Both the position numbers and the translations under genes were made by a program. The notes under the pieces were generated by a model. That model saw only the letters and a list, made by a program, of their open reading frames with translations. It searched no databases and was not told where the DNA came from. 64,000 nt of DNA from an uncultured Collinsella sp. (GTDB lineage Bacteria > Actinomycetota > Coriobacteriia > Coriobacteriales > Coriobacteriaceae), in contig CAAGCW010000024.1 in NCBI GenBank assembly GCA_900768435.1, positions 12,509 to 76,508 on the forward strand, written 5' to 3'. Shown piece by piece: positions 1 to 7,604 of the stretch (the first letter of the stretch is position 1; each line of letters starts with the position of its first letter).

Positions 1-1334
1 ATGATGCCCAGCATCATCAGGCGCGTCAGGTGCGGCATGCGGCTGAACATACCGTCCATGTCCTCGATATTGCGGCTGCCGATATGATGCTCGGCCGTGC
101 CCACGCACAGGAACAGCAGCGACTTGGCCACCGTATGGAACAGGATCAGGAAGATCGCGGCCCACACGGCCTCGGGCGCGCCGACGCCTAGGCAGGCGCT
201 GATAAGGCCCAAGTTGGAAATGGTGGAGAACGCGAGCACGCGTTTGGCGTTGCTCTGCGAGATGGCCATGAGGGCAGCGAGCAAAAACGTGATGGCACCC
301 ACACTCGTGACCATAAAGCCAGTCACGGGATAGATGGCATAGAGCGGGCTCAGCTTGACCATCAGGAACACGCCGGCTTTGACCATGGTTGACGAGTGCA
401 GCAGGGCGCTCGTGGGCGTGGGGGCAACCATGGCACCCAACAGCCAAGTGTGGAACGGCATCTGTGCGGCCTTGGTGAGTGCGGCGAGCGACAACAGGAT
501 GACCGGCATCACCAGCAGCGCGGACTGCGCGGTTCCGGTGCCGGAAAGCTCGATCATGCCCGAGATGGTCAGCGGCATGCCGTTAACGTGCAGGTACATG
601 AGTCCGGCCAAAAACGCGATGCCGCCCAGCATGTTGAGGATGATTTGGGTAAAGGCGTTCTTGATGGCTTCGGGCGTACGCGTGTAGCCAATCATAAGGA
701 ACGAACACACGGTGGTGATTTCCCAGCCGCAGAACAGCCACTCAAGGTTGTCGCTCGTCACGATGACGAACATGGCCGAGAGGAACAGGAACATGAGCGC
801 CAGGAACTGCGGGCGACGGTCGGGCGCGGTCTGCCCGCGCAGCGCGGCCTCGTGCTCGTCATGGGCCTGGAAGTCCTTCATGTAGCCCAGGGCATACACG
901 CAGATTAGACTGCCGACGATGCCGACGGCGAGGACCATGATCACGCTCATGTAGTCTAGGTAGAGCGGCGTGGCGGTGACAACCTCGGCCGCGGGCAGCG
1001 TCATGGCTGCGAAGGCAACCGAACCCACCAGCTGCACCACGCCGAGCACACCGGTAAGCGCGTTCCTATATTTGAACGCGTTGTACAGGATGACGGCGCA
1101 CAGAATTACGTCGATGACGGAGCTGATGATCGAGAGCACATGCGAGGTGCCGGGGGCGACCTCAAAGCTCTGCGGGCCCGCGCCAAAAAACATGACGGCG
1201 ACTACGACTGTCACCGCCATAATGATGCCGGAGCCTACGAGCCCTACCGCATCGCGGGCGCGGTCACCGCGCGCGAGCAGCATGCCCAGCGCCGGTACCA
1301 GCGGAAACAGGGTAAGGAAATACAGTAGCGTCAT
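1..1334 (-). CDS. NuoL/HyfB/Mrp-type proton-conducting membrane subunit (3' end cut by window)
   Basis: About 444 residues are visible; the C-terminus lies beyond position 1. The protein is almost entirely hydrophobic helices. It carries the hallmarks of the antiporter-like subunits of complex I and group 4 hydrogenases: a helix with Trp-Glu (Glu205, GWEITTVCSFLMIGY), the motif TKAAQMPFHTWL (Lys288) and PTPTSALLHSSTMVKAG around residues 305-321. These Glu, Lys and His residues form the proton path in the family. The start is the ATG at 1334, preceded by GGGGGAG with seven-base spacing. It probably belongs to an ion-pumping hydrogenase or NADH dehydrogenase complex encoded to the left, but that is inference because no partner subunit is visible. 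NuoL, HyfB and MrpA/D cannot be separated from this fragment. Confidence 0.85.
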   Translation of the reverse strand, partial: MTLLYFLTLFPLVPALGMLLARGDRARDAVGLVGSGIIMAVTVVVAVMFFGAGPQSFEVAPGTSHVLSIISSVIDVILCAVILYNAFKYRNALTGVLGVVQLVGSVAFAAMTLPAAEVVTATPLYLDYMSVIMVLAVGIVGSLICVYALGYMKDFQAHDEHEAALRGQTAPDRRPQFLALMFLFLSAMFVIVTSDNLEWLFCGWEITTVCSFLMIGYTRTPEAIKNAFTQIILNMLGGIAFLAGLMYLHVNGMPLTISGMIELSGTGTAQSALLVMPVILLSLAALTKAAQMPFHTWLLGAMVAPTPTSALLHSSTMVKAGVFLMVKLSPLYAIYPVTGFMVTSVGAITFLLAALMAISQSNAKRVLAFSTISNLGLISACLGVGAPEAVWAAIFLILFHTVAKSLLFLCVGTAEHHIGSRNIEDMDGMFSRMPHLTRLMMLGI

Positions 1335-1586
1335 ACCATCACTCCCCCATGCAAAAACGCTGCAATTGTTTAACGTTATAGCTCAGTTGAGGAGTAGCGG
1401 CGGCGGGTTTTCGGTCAACTGGGGAGTTTTAGGCGTACGGGGTAAGGAGTCTGTCCGCTTTGGAGCAGAGAGGCGACGCTCCCCCTATCGCGACGGCGGG
1501 CGCACGGGCCACTGCGCGCGGTTTATTAACCACTTTGGAGGATGTTCCAGTAGGCTCACGACGGTCCAAAAAGTTGACGCGGCAAG

Positions 1587-1609
1587 AAAAATGCGCCCCT
1601 GTGGGCGCA
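1587..1609 (-). terminator. Rho-independent terminator of the HTH/transposase-like gene
   Basis: A perfect 7-bp stem (TGCGCCC/GGGCGCA) with a 4-base loop is followed on the minus strand by TTTTT, 13 bases after the stop codon of the gene at 1622-2017. Confidence 0.75.
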
Positions 1610-1621
1610 CCATCCCGTTCG

Positions 1622-2017
1622 CTATTCCGCCTTTTTAACGCGCGGCTTGCGACCGCGCGGCTTATCGACCAGCGCGGACTCACCGCTCTCGCGATACTGG
1701 CGGCACCAAGCCTTGACCGAAGACTCGCTGGGAATCTTGTGCTTGATCATGGCCTCGCGAACCGTTAAGCCGTTTTCCAAGCGGTCCTTGACCACGGCGA
1801 GCTTAACTTCGTACGAATAGGTGTGATGATGCGAACCGGCGTTGAGAACGGCGTCGGCACCGCCCACGGCATACGCGCGGGCCCACTGACGAGCCGTGGC
1901 CTGGGGAATGCCAAGCTCCGCGGCGAGGGCGCGATGACCGACCCCCTCTTGGAGGATCTCGACGGCGCGCTGCCTAACCTCGGGCGCATGCGTGCGAGTC
2001 CTAGTTGCTTCCGACAT
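1622..2017 (-). CDS. Orphan helix-turn-helix protein, IS3/IS150 OrfA-like
   Basis: A 131-residue protein with two consecutive helix-turn-helix units. The first is around residues 10-55 (VRQRAVEILQEGVGHRALA, then a recognition helix QATARQWARAY). The second is around residues 65-115 (AVVKDRLENGLTVREAM, then SSVKAWCRQY). It ends in a basic tail (KPRGRKPRVKKAE). This is the layout of the OrfA/InsJ half of IS150-type transposases. No OrfB/integrase with a DDE domain follows: a terminator sits directly after the stop and the next gene is unrelated. It is therefore an IS remnant or a domesticated DNA-binding protein. The ATG at 2017 was preferred over an in-frame GTG at 2026 because AAGAAG lies at better spacing. 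Confidence 0.7.
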   Translation of the reverse strand: MSEATRTRTHAPEVRQRAVEILQEGVGHRALAAELGIPQATARQWARAYAVGGADAVLNAGSHHHTYSYEVKLAVVKDRLENGLTVREAMIKHKIPSESSVKAWCRQYRESGESALVDKPRGRKPRVKKAE

Positions 2018-2350
2018 ACCTGCCACTTCTTAGCCTTAACCGTTAATCTGCTTTCTTACGTGCAAGTTAGATAGTAGCATTTTACTGTTTGCTCAAAGCA
2101 GTTAATTAAAATAGACGCGGTGTTATCTGGGCATTTGGCACCAATTTACGACATTTCTTTATCGATTATTTACGCTGGTAGCTGACTCGCAGCTAATCGT
2201 CATTCGCTTGTCAACAAAATTGGCATCTCTTTATGTCTTTTGGCATAGAGGATATATTTATTAACCCCTCCCTCAATAATTTTGAGTAATCGGCAAGGCA
2301 GTAGACGTCCTTACTCCTCATGATTACCGCGCATTGCCATCCACCGGAGC
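2018..2350. other. AT-rich gap without a supported gene
   Basis: This stretch is clearly poorer in G+C than its surroundings (for example 2085-2300). It presumably holds the promoter of the HTH gene to its left. A 60-codon minus-strand frame at 2211-2393 overlaps the terminator hairpin and has no family resemblance, so it is not called. No RNA gene or clear repeat is visible. Confidence 0.4.
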
Positions 2351-2391
2351 AAAACAAAAAGGGCGGGGCCTGCTGCGCTTGCAGGCCCCGC
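2351..2391 (-). terminator. Strong terminator of the flavin oxidoreductase gene
   Basis: A perfect 11-bp G+C-rich stem (2363-2373 with 2381-2391, seven-base loop) is followed on the minus strand by TTTTTGTTTT. It lies 75 bases after the stop at 2467. Confidence 0.9.
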
Positions 2392-2466
2392 ACCGGTTGA
2401 CACCCGACGGGACACAGCCGGGCGAGACGGATCCGTGCTACCGTCCCGCCTGGCCGCGATGTTCAA

Positions 2467-4503
2467 CTACAGCTCGTTGGCCGCGTGATACGCCGTGCGA
2501 ATGGCGCTCGCAATGTCGGCGGTGCGCTCGCCCGAGCAGTCGCCCACGCAGGTCACGGGCACCGTCACGCCATCCAGGTCAAACGCGTTGGCCTTGGAGC
2601 CCACGGCCATCACCACGTAATCGCAGGCGATCTTCACCGGCTCCTCGGCGCCGTCCTCGGTGGTGCGGACAGCCTCCACGCCCTCGTCGGTAATGGCGGT
2701 CAGGCGAGTCTTGACGTGCTGCTCCACGCCGTGCTCGGCAAAGTCACTCATAATCAGCGGCAGGATGGTCTCGGACTCGCCGGCGGCAATCTTGTCGAGC
2801 ATCTCGACAATCGCCACCTCGCAGCCGTGCTGCAGCAGGTACTCGGCAGTCTCGGTGCCCACCAGGCCGCCGCCGATAACGGCGACGCGACCCGCAAGCT
2901 CCACCTTGCCGGCCAGCACGTCCCAGCTCGAGACGACCTTCTCCAAGTCGGCGCCCGGAACGGGGATGACCACGTCGTGCGCGCCCACGGCCACGATCGC
3001 GGCGTCGGCAGCGTTGAGGTCCGCGGGGCTAGCGGTATGGTTGAGCTCGATCTTGACGCCCAGACCAGGCAGGATTTTCTCGTAGTACTCGACCGAGCGC
3101 ATGATCTCGTCCTTGCGCGGAGGCGCGGCTGCCAGCACAATCTGGCCGCCCACATGATCGCTTGCCTCGTAGACGGTCACGTCGTAGCCGCGCTTGGCCG
3201 CCACGCGTGCGGCCTCCAAGCCGGCAATACCGGCACCCACCACGGCAATCTTCTTGTCGCCCTCGCCCGGCTTAATGGCGATGGTCGCCTCGTCGCCGTT
3301 CTCGGCATTGAGCACGCACGAGATGTACTTGCGGTTTTGAATCGCGTCGACGCAACCCTTGTTGCAGTTGAGGCACTCGCGGATGGGCTCACCCGTGGCG
3401 GCCTTCAGTGCAATGTCGGGGTCGCACATGAGCGAGCGGCCGTACGCGACGATATCGGCCGAGCCGTCTTCCAGGATCTTCTCGCCGGCCTCGACCGAGA
3501 CAACGCGGCCGACGGTTGCCACCGGCACGGAGACCAGGGCCTTAACGCGCTCGGCCACGGGCAGTGTCCAGTTGTAGGGCATGGCGCCCATGGGCGGAAT
3601 GGTGTCGCCCATGTTGCCGGTGTGGTTGGCCTGCGCGATCTGGATCATGTCGATGCCCGCGCCCTCGAGCAGCTTGGCGAACTCGCAGGCCTCGTCGGGC
3701 TGCAGGCCACCCTTGCCGCGCGGCGTGCCGTCGGGGTTCTCCATGATCACGGGCAGTTTGTACTCCACCATCAGCTGCGGCGCGGCCTCCTTAATGGCGG
3801 CGACGACCTCGAGCGCATAGCGAACGCGGTTCTCGAACGAGCCACCGTACTCGTCGGTACGCTTGTTGAGGATGGCCGAGCACAGCGAACCCACCAAGCG
3901 GTCGCCGTGGACCTCGATGGCGTCAATGCCGGCCTGCTGCGCGCGAGCGGCCGAGGCGGCGATGGCCTCCTTGATCTGGGTGAGCTGCTCTACGCTCGCC
4001 TCGTTCACAAAGTGCTGCATATCGTGGTGCAACTTGGCGTAGGCCTGCTTGCGGATCTCGTTGGACTCGGCCATCTTGGCGGCAAAGGTCTCCTCGTCGC
4101 CGGCGGCCTTGGCCTCCTGCGCGGCCTTGGCGGCGGCCATGGAACCCATGACCATGCGGCCGACGCCGGGCACGTCGTACTCGGGGTGGAACAGCTGCAG
4201 CGCGACCTTGGCGCCGTGCTTGTGAACGGCGTCGGCCAGCGCCTTAAACGTGGGGATCTGGGCGTCGGTCGCCAACTTGGGCGTGGGGCTTGCGGTCATA
4301 ACGGGAGCAACGTCGCCGATGACGATGTAGCTCACGCCGCCACGGGCCAGGCGCTCGTAAAAGGCCAGGCTACGCTCGCCGATGGAACCGTCGCGCTCCT
4401 CGTAGCCGGTGGTCAGCGGCGGGAACATAATGCGGTTCTTGAGCTCAAGGGGGCCAACCGTAATGGGCTGGAGCAGCTTGGATGCAGGTGCGGTCATGGA
4501 CAT
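2467..4503 (-). CDS. Old-yellow-enzyme/enoate-reductase-type FMN, Fe-S, FAD oxidoreductase
   Basis: A 678-residue two-part flavoenzyme of the 2,4-dienoyl-CoA reductase/enoate reductase family. Residues 8-370 form the FMN TIM barrel (LKNRIMFPPL near the start, NKRTDEYGGSFENR at 213-226). Cys377, Cys380, Cys384 and Cys396 make the CX2CX3CX11C [4Fe-4S] site. An FAD-binding GAGIAG lies at 423-428, and a second dinucleotide fold (VIGGGLVG) lies near 540. Such enzymes reduce activated C=C bonds with NAD(P)H in anaerobes, including enoates, dienoyl-CoA and bile acid intermediates; the substrate cannot be read from sequence. The usual HGAHGYL-type barrel motif is replaced by HGDRLVGSLCS (199-209), so the active site may differ from textbook members. 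Monocistronic. The start is the ATG at 4503; an ATG at 4497 is also possible. Confidence 0.88.
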   Translation of the reverse strand: MSMTAPASKLLQPITVGPLELKNRIMFPPLTTGYEERDGSIGERSLAFYERLARGGVSYIVIGDVAPVMTASPTPKLATDAQIPTFKALADAVHKHGAKVALQLFHPEYDVPGVGRMVMGSMAAAKAAQEAKAAGDEETFAAKMAESNEIRKQAYAKLHHDMQHFVNEASVEQLTQIKEAIAASAARAQQAGIDAIEVHGDRLVGSLCSAILNKRTDEYGGSFENRVRYALEVVAAIKEAAPQLMVEYKLPVIMENPDGTPRGKGGLQPDEACEFAKLLEGAGIDMIQIAQANHTGNMGDTIPPMGAMPYNWTLPVAERVKALVSVPVATVGRVVSVEAGEKILEDGSADIVAYGRSLMCDPDIALKAATGEPIRECLNCNKGCVDAIQNRKYISCVLNAENGDEATIAIKPGEGDKKIAVVGAGIAGLEAARVAAKRGYDVTVYEASDHVGGQIVLAAAPPRKDEIMRSVEYYEKILPGLGVKIELNHTASPADLNAADAAIVAVGAHDVVIPVPGADLEKVVSSWDVLAGKVELAGRVAVIGGGLVGTETAEYLLQHGCEVAIVEMLDKIAAGESETILPLIMSDFAEHGVEQHVKTRLTAITDEGVEAVRTTEDGAEEPVKIACDYVVMAVGSKANAFDLDGVTVPVTCVGDCSGERTADIASAIRTAYHAANEL

Positions 4504-4638
4504 TCCTCTCTTATAGGCGCGGCGGCGATGTTGCCGCGTAGTTGTCTAGAGGATATGACATGGAAGTGCAGCAGCACAACGGAAATCGGCGGATAGCAGG
4601 TAGCGGCAGGTGGATGGGGCGGGGCGGCCCGTCGGTTT

Positions 4639-4937
4639 GTCTCGATCTGTAACAGTTACTCGGCAAAACCGAGTCTTACTGTTACAGATCGAGACATTCC
4701 TCTCAACCCGTCCCTAACAATCTAGGTCTGTAACATCTAGGCCCACTTTTGACCCCTACCTGTTACAGATTGAGACAAACCAAACCCGCCTGCCAGAAAA
4801 TCTCAATCTGTAACAACAACTCGGCAAAATCCGTCCCTCGTGTTACAGATCTAGACAAACGGAGACCGTCCTGCCGAAACATCTCAACCTGTAACACCTA
4901 GCCGCCCAAATCGGGTCTAGATGTTACAGATCGAGAT
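4639..4937. repeat. Tandem array of four ~55-bp palindromes, ~81-bp period
   Basis: Four palindromic units lie at 4639-4695, 4721-4776, 4801-4856 and 4882-4937. Each has a left arm close to TCTCRATCTGTAACA and a right arm close to TGTTACAGATCGAGA around a ~25-base centre. Unit starts are 80-81 bases apart, with 24-26-base linkers. Centres differ in sequence, but several fold further: unit 1 has CTCGG and CCGAG around CAAAA, and unit 4 has CTAG on both sides. The same element recurs at 27541-27758. It fills the gap between the oxidoreductase start and the tRNA-Met terminator. No coding function. Confidence 0.9.
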
Positions 4938-4986
4938 TTTGCTTGAGAGGCCGAGAATTGGACCGAAAACACGGTCCCGGAATAAC

Positions 4987-5014
4987 AAAAAAACTCGCCG
5001 GCTAGGCCGACGAG
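4987..5014 (-). terminator. Terminator of the initiator tRNA gene
   Basis: A 9-bp stem (CTCGTCGGC with GCCGGCGAG, one G-T pair) and 3-base loop, then seven T on the minus strand, 12 bases after the encoded CCA end. Confidence 0.85.
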
Positions 5015-5025
5015 CTGCAAGTTCT

Positions 5026-5102
5026 TGGTCGCGGGGGCAGGATTTGAACCTACGACCTCCGGGTTATGAGCCCGGCGAGCTACCAGACTGCTCCACCCCG
5101 CA
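5026..5102 (-). tRNA. Initiator tRNA-fMet (CAT)
   Basis: A 77-nt cloverleaf with anticodon CAT and encoded CCA. Initiator features are present. Three consecutive G-C pairs close the anticodon stem (GGG before and CCC after the CTCATAA loop). Position 1:72 is not a Watson-Crick pair (T opposite G), while the rest of the acceptor stem pairs fully. Confidence 0.95.
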
Positions 5103-5298
5103 ATGTCTGGGCGCCTCATGTGCGCAAGAAAGAATATTACGTGGGAGTTCGGTAAACGGCAAGGAAAATCTCGTAGAGCATAATTCCTTCATATTTAAAC
5201 CTCTCAGCCCTTATCACCGTAAACGAATCACAGCCGAGCGCCGTCGATGGCACGTATACAATGGTGCGCGTCCTTTTATGCCGACACCGGGAGTAGAC

Positions 5299-6072
5299 AT
5301 GCTGCTCGCTATCGATATGGGAAACACGCAGACGGCCATGGGCCTGTTTGACGGAGACGAGCTGGTGCAGTCGTGGCGCATGCCCACCGACCGCTCCTAT
5401 ACCGCCGACGAGATCCACGTGCGCCTGATGGGTTTCTTTAAGATGTACGGCCTCTCGCTCGATGCGGTTGACGCGATCGCCTTTGCGGGCGTGGTGCCGC
5501 AGCTCTCGCGCGAGTGGCACGCCGTGGCCGACCGCATTGCCGCGGACGCCATCGTCATCGGGCCGCAGACGGCCGCCGTGACCAAGCTGCGCGCGGCGCG
5601 CCCCCAGGCCGTGGGTGCCGACCGTGTCGCCAACGCCGTCGCCGCCGAGACCTTCTACGGCGCGCCGGCAATCGTGGTGGACTTTGGCACCGCAACCAAT
5701 ATCGACGTCATCGACGAGGACGGCTATTACATTGGCGGAGCGATTGCGCCGGGCATCCGCATTTCGATGGACGCGCTCGCCGCCCGAGCCGCCAAGCTCG
5801 CCAGCGTTCCGCTCGAGGCGCCCGAGCACGCCATCGGCCGCGATACCGAGGAGTGCATCAAGGTCGGCGCCGTAACGGGCGCCGCCGCCATGTCCGAGGG
5901 CCTGGTCGCGCGCATGAAGCGCGAGCTGGGGCGCGAGGACGCCACCGTTATCGCCACGGGCGGCCTCGCCGGCATTGTCGCCGATTCGACCGATGCCTTC
6001 GACGTGGTCGACGGACAGCTCACCATCAAGGGTATCTGCGAAATCTACCGCCGCATGCAGGAGCTGGGATAG
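5299..6072 (+). CDS. coaX: Type III pantothenate kinase
   Basis: A 257-residue CoaX, which catalyses the first step of coenzyme A synthesis (ATP-dependent phosphorylation of pantothenate). Family motifs are visible: the N-terminal phosphate loop IDMGNTQTAMG, the GADRVANAVAA segment with the catalytic Asp, DFGTATNIDVI, and GGAIAPGI, plus a late ATGGLAG. Length is typical. The start is the ATG at 5299 with GGGAG upstream; the longer open frame runs back through the tRNA and palindrome array and is not coding. It diverges from the tRNA-Met gene and has no operon partner; the 41-bp hairpin repeat begins 36 bases after the stop. Confidence 0.93.
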   Translation: MLLAIDMGNTQTAMGLFDGDELVQSWRMPTDRSYTADEIHVRLMGFFKMYGLSLDAVDAIAFAGVVPQLSREWHAVADRIAADAIVIGPQTAAVTKLRAARPQAVGADRVANAVAAETFYGAPAIVVDFGTATNIDVIDEDGYYIGGAIAPGIRISMDALAARAAKLASVPLEAPEHAIGRDTEECIKVGAVTGAAAMSEGLVARMKRELGREDATVIATGGLAGIVADSTDAFDVVDGQLTIKGICEIYRRMQELG

Positions 6073-6107
6073 AGTAAACGCCAGGTCGCAGCAACCAGCC
6101 GCCAATC

Positions 6108-6148
6108 CTATTCCTCAAAATCGACAATTTTTCAGTTTTGAGGAATAG
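6108..6148. repeat. 41-bp hairpin repeat, copy 1
   Basis: Arms CTATTCCTCAAAA and TTTTGAGGAATAG enclose a short asymmetric centre (CGA on the left, CAG on the right). It sits 9 bases after the stop codon of the ATPase gene at 6158-7354. Copies 2 and 3 lie beyond the other end of that gene in the same orientation. Confidence 0.9.
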
Positions 6149-6157
6149 GGCTTTCTG

Positions 6158-7354
6158 CTACGCCTCGCCGCACAGCCACCTCGCGAGGTCCACGATCTGC
6201 ACTCCGTCGCGATCCGTGGCCTCGTGATGCGTGCGGGCGAGAATCATCTTGGGATACGCATCGCCAATGCTCAGCAGTGGCGAAATCTCGCGTTCAAATG
6301 TCTTATCCCAGCTGATGTCGTCGCTCACCTGAATGTAGAGTTTCTCGCTCCGCTTGATTGCTACGAAGTCTATTTCCTTTTTATAGAGCACGCCGACGTA
6401 TACCTCGTATCCGCGACGCAGCAGCTCGATTGCCACCATGTTCTCGTATACGCGTCCCCAATCCATATCACGTGTACCAAGAAGCGCATATTTAAACGCA
6501 TGGTCCGCCAGATAGTACTTCTCGCCGCTCTTAAGGTATTTTTTGCCGCGAATGTCGTACCGACGAACTTTATAGAAGGCAAACGCATCGCATAGGTACC
6601 CCATGTACGTGCCGACCGTCTTGTTCGTAATCTTTAGCCCATCCGCATTTAATGCATCAGTAATGTTGCGTGCCGACGTAATGTTGGAAACGTTGTCCAT
6701 CATGTAATCGGCAATGCGCAGCAGCGCCGATTCGTTTCTCACGTTATGCCGCTGCACGATATCTCTCACAATGAGCGTCTTGAAGACGTTGGAGAGATAT
6801 TGATAGCGCTGCTCCTGCAGTGGATAAGGGTAAGAGCCGGACATACCGCCGGTTCTCTCGTACTCATCGAAGTCGCGGTCGACCTCGCCTTCGTCGCCAT
6901 AGAGACGATACTCCTCAAACGAGAATGGGAAAACCTCGATCTCGAACGTACGCCCCGTAAAGAGCGTCGACAGATCGCTCGACAGCAAAAAGGCATTCGA
7001 TCCGGTAATGAATATGTCGTACTGCTCGGATGCATGAAGGCTATTGATCGCACGCTCAAAACCGTCGCACATCTGAACTTCATCGATAAGCAGAAAGTTT
7101 TGTTTGCCGGACACTCGATGCTCTTTCACATAGGCGAGCAGGGCATGATATTCGAGCAGGCCCTCGAACTCGTCGAGGTTGTAATTGATATGGATGACAT
7201 TCGAATTGGACAGATTTGCCTCCACGTAATCGCGGAGGGCCTCGAGCAATTTTGACTTACCGCTACGGCGAATGCCCGTTATGACCTTGATGTCCGGTAC
7301 GCCAATAAGGCTCGTCAACGTGTCCATATATGACGTTCTATTGATGAGTTTCAT
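6158..7354 (-). CDS. AAA-type ATPase with DUF4143-like C-terminus
   Basis: A 398-residue protein of the AAA_14/DUF4143 ATPase family. Walker A is GIRRSGKS (27-34) and Walker B is FLLIDEVQ (87-94). A sensor segment (IFITGSNAFLLSSDL) and the family signature FTGRTFEIEVFPFSFEEY follow. The C-terminal half holds an HTH-like region (ITDALNADGLKITNKTVGTY) and a nuclease-like EIDFVAIK motif. Proteins of this family are abundant and often multicopy in gut anaerobes; their cellular role is not settled. The gene stands alone, bracketed by 41-bp hairpin repeats (6108-6148, 7381-7421, 7467-7507), and is visibly lower in G+C than its neighbours, which suggests acquisition as a cassette. Start at the ATG at 7354. 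Confidence 0.85.
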   Translation of the reverse strand: MKLINRTSYMDTLTSLIGVPDIKVITGIRRSGKSKLLEALRDYVEANLSNSNVIHINYNLDEFEGLLEYHALLAYVKEHRVSGKQNFLLIDEVQMCDGFERAINSLHASEQYDIFITGSNAFLLSSDLSTLFTGRTFEIEVFPFSFEEYRLYGDEGEVDRDFDEYERTGGMSGSYPYPLQEQRYQYLSNVFKTLIVRDIVQRHNVRNESALLRIADYMMDNVSNITSARNITDALNADGLKITNKTVGTYMGYLCDAFAFYKVRRYDIRGKKYLKSGEKYYLADHAFKYALLGTRDMDWGRVYENMVAIELLRRGYEVYVGVLYKKEIDFVAIKRSEKLYIQVSDDISWDKTFEREISPLLSIGDAYPKMILARTHHEATDRDGVQIVDLARWLCGEA

Positions 7355-7380
7355 TGGTGCCTCCCTGCGGTCTTCTATCG

Positions 7381-7421
7381 CTATTCCTCAAAAACGAAAA
7401 TTATTCAGTTTTGAGGAATAG
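7381..7421. repeat. 41-bp hairpin repeat, copy 2
   Basis: Same arms and orientation as copy 1; it lies 26 bases upstream of the ATPase start codon. The centre differs from copy 1 at a few bases only. Confidence 0.9.
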
Positions 7422-7466
7422 ACTCTGCAACGAATATACCTCGTTAAAGGCCGAGCTGGCTTAATT

Positions 7467-7507
7467 CTATTCCTCAAAATCGAAAGATTTTCAGTTTTGA
7501 GGAATAG
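7467..7507. repeat. 41-bp hairpin repeat, copy 3
   Basis: Third copy, same orientation, 45 bases beyond copy 2. It ends 23 bases before the terminator of the next gene. Confidence 0.9.
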
Positions 7508-7530
7508 GGTGCTGACAACCCATTCCCCAG

Positions 7531-7573
7531 ACAACAAGACCCTCCCCGGCACAGCCGAGGAGGGTCTTGTTGT
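7531..7573 (-). terminator. Terminator-like 15-bp hairpin after the biotin-ligase-like gene
   Basis: A perfect 15-bp inverted repeat (7531-7545 with 7559-7573) closes about 30 bases after the stop at 7605. Only a weak T tract follows (TTGTTGT, within the stem), so it may work in either direction. Confidence 0.65.
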
Positions 7574-7604
7574 CGTCGCTATCTTTGAGCGCGGGCGCCT
7601 CGCG

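Noticed and set aside
2211..2393. Small 60-residue minus-strand protein
   Set aside because: It runs through the terminator hairpin of the neighbouring gene and has no ribosome site of quality.
2485..4596. 703-codon plus-strand open frame opposite the flavin oxidoreductase
   Set aside because: High-GC antisense shadow: composition is His/Gly/Ala/Leu-rich with no family motifs, and the minus-strand gene has complete cofactor motifs. The same holds for long frames opposite carB, carA, glmU, purF and purD.
4639..4937. CRISPR array
   Set aside because: Regular spacing and variable centres look CRISPR-like, but the repeats are two inverted arms of one palindrome, period is 81 bases, linkers are themselves partly alike, and no cas gene is present.
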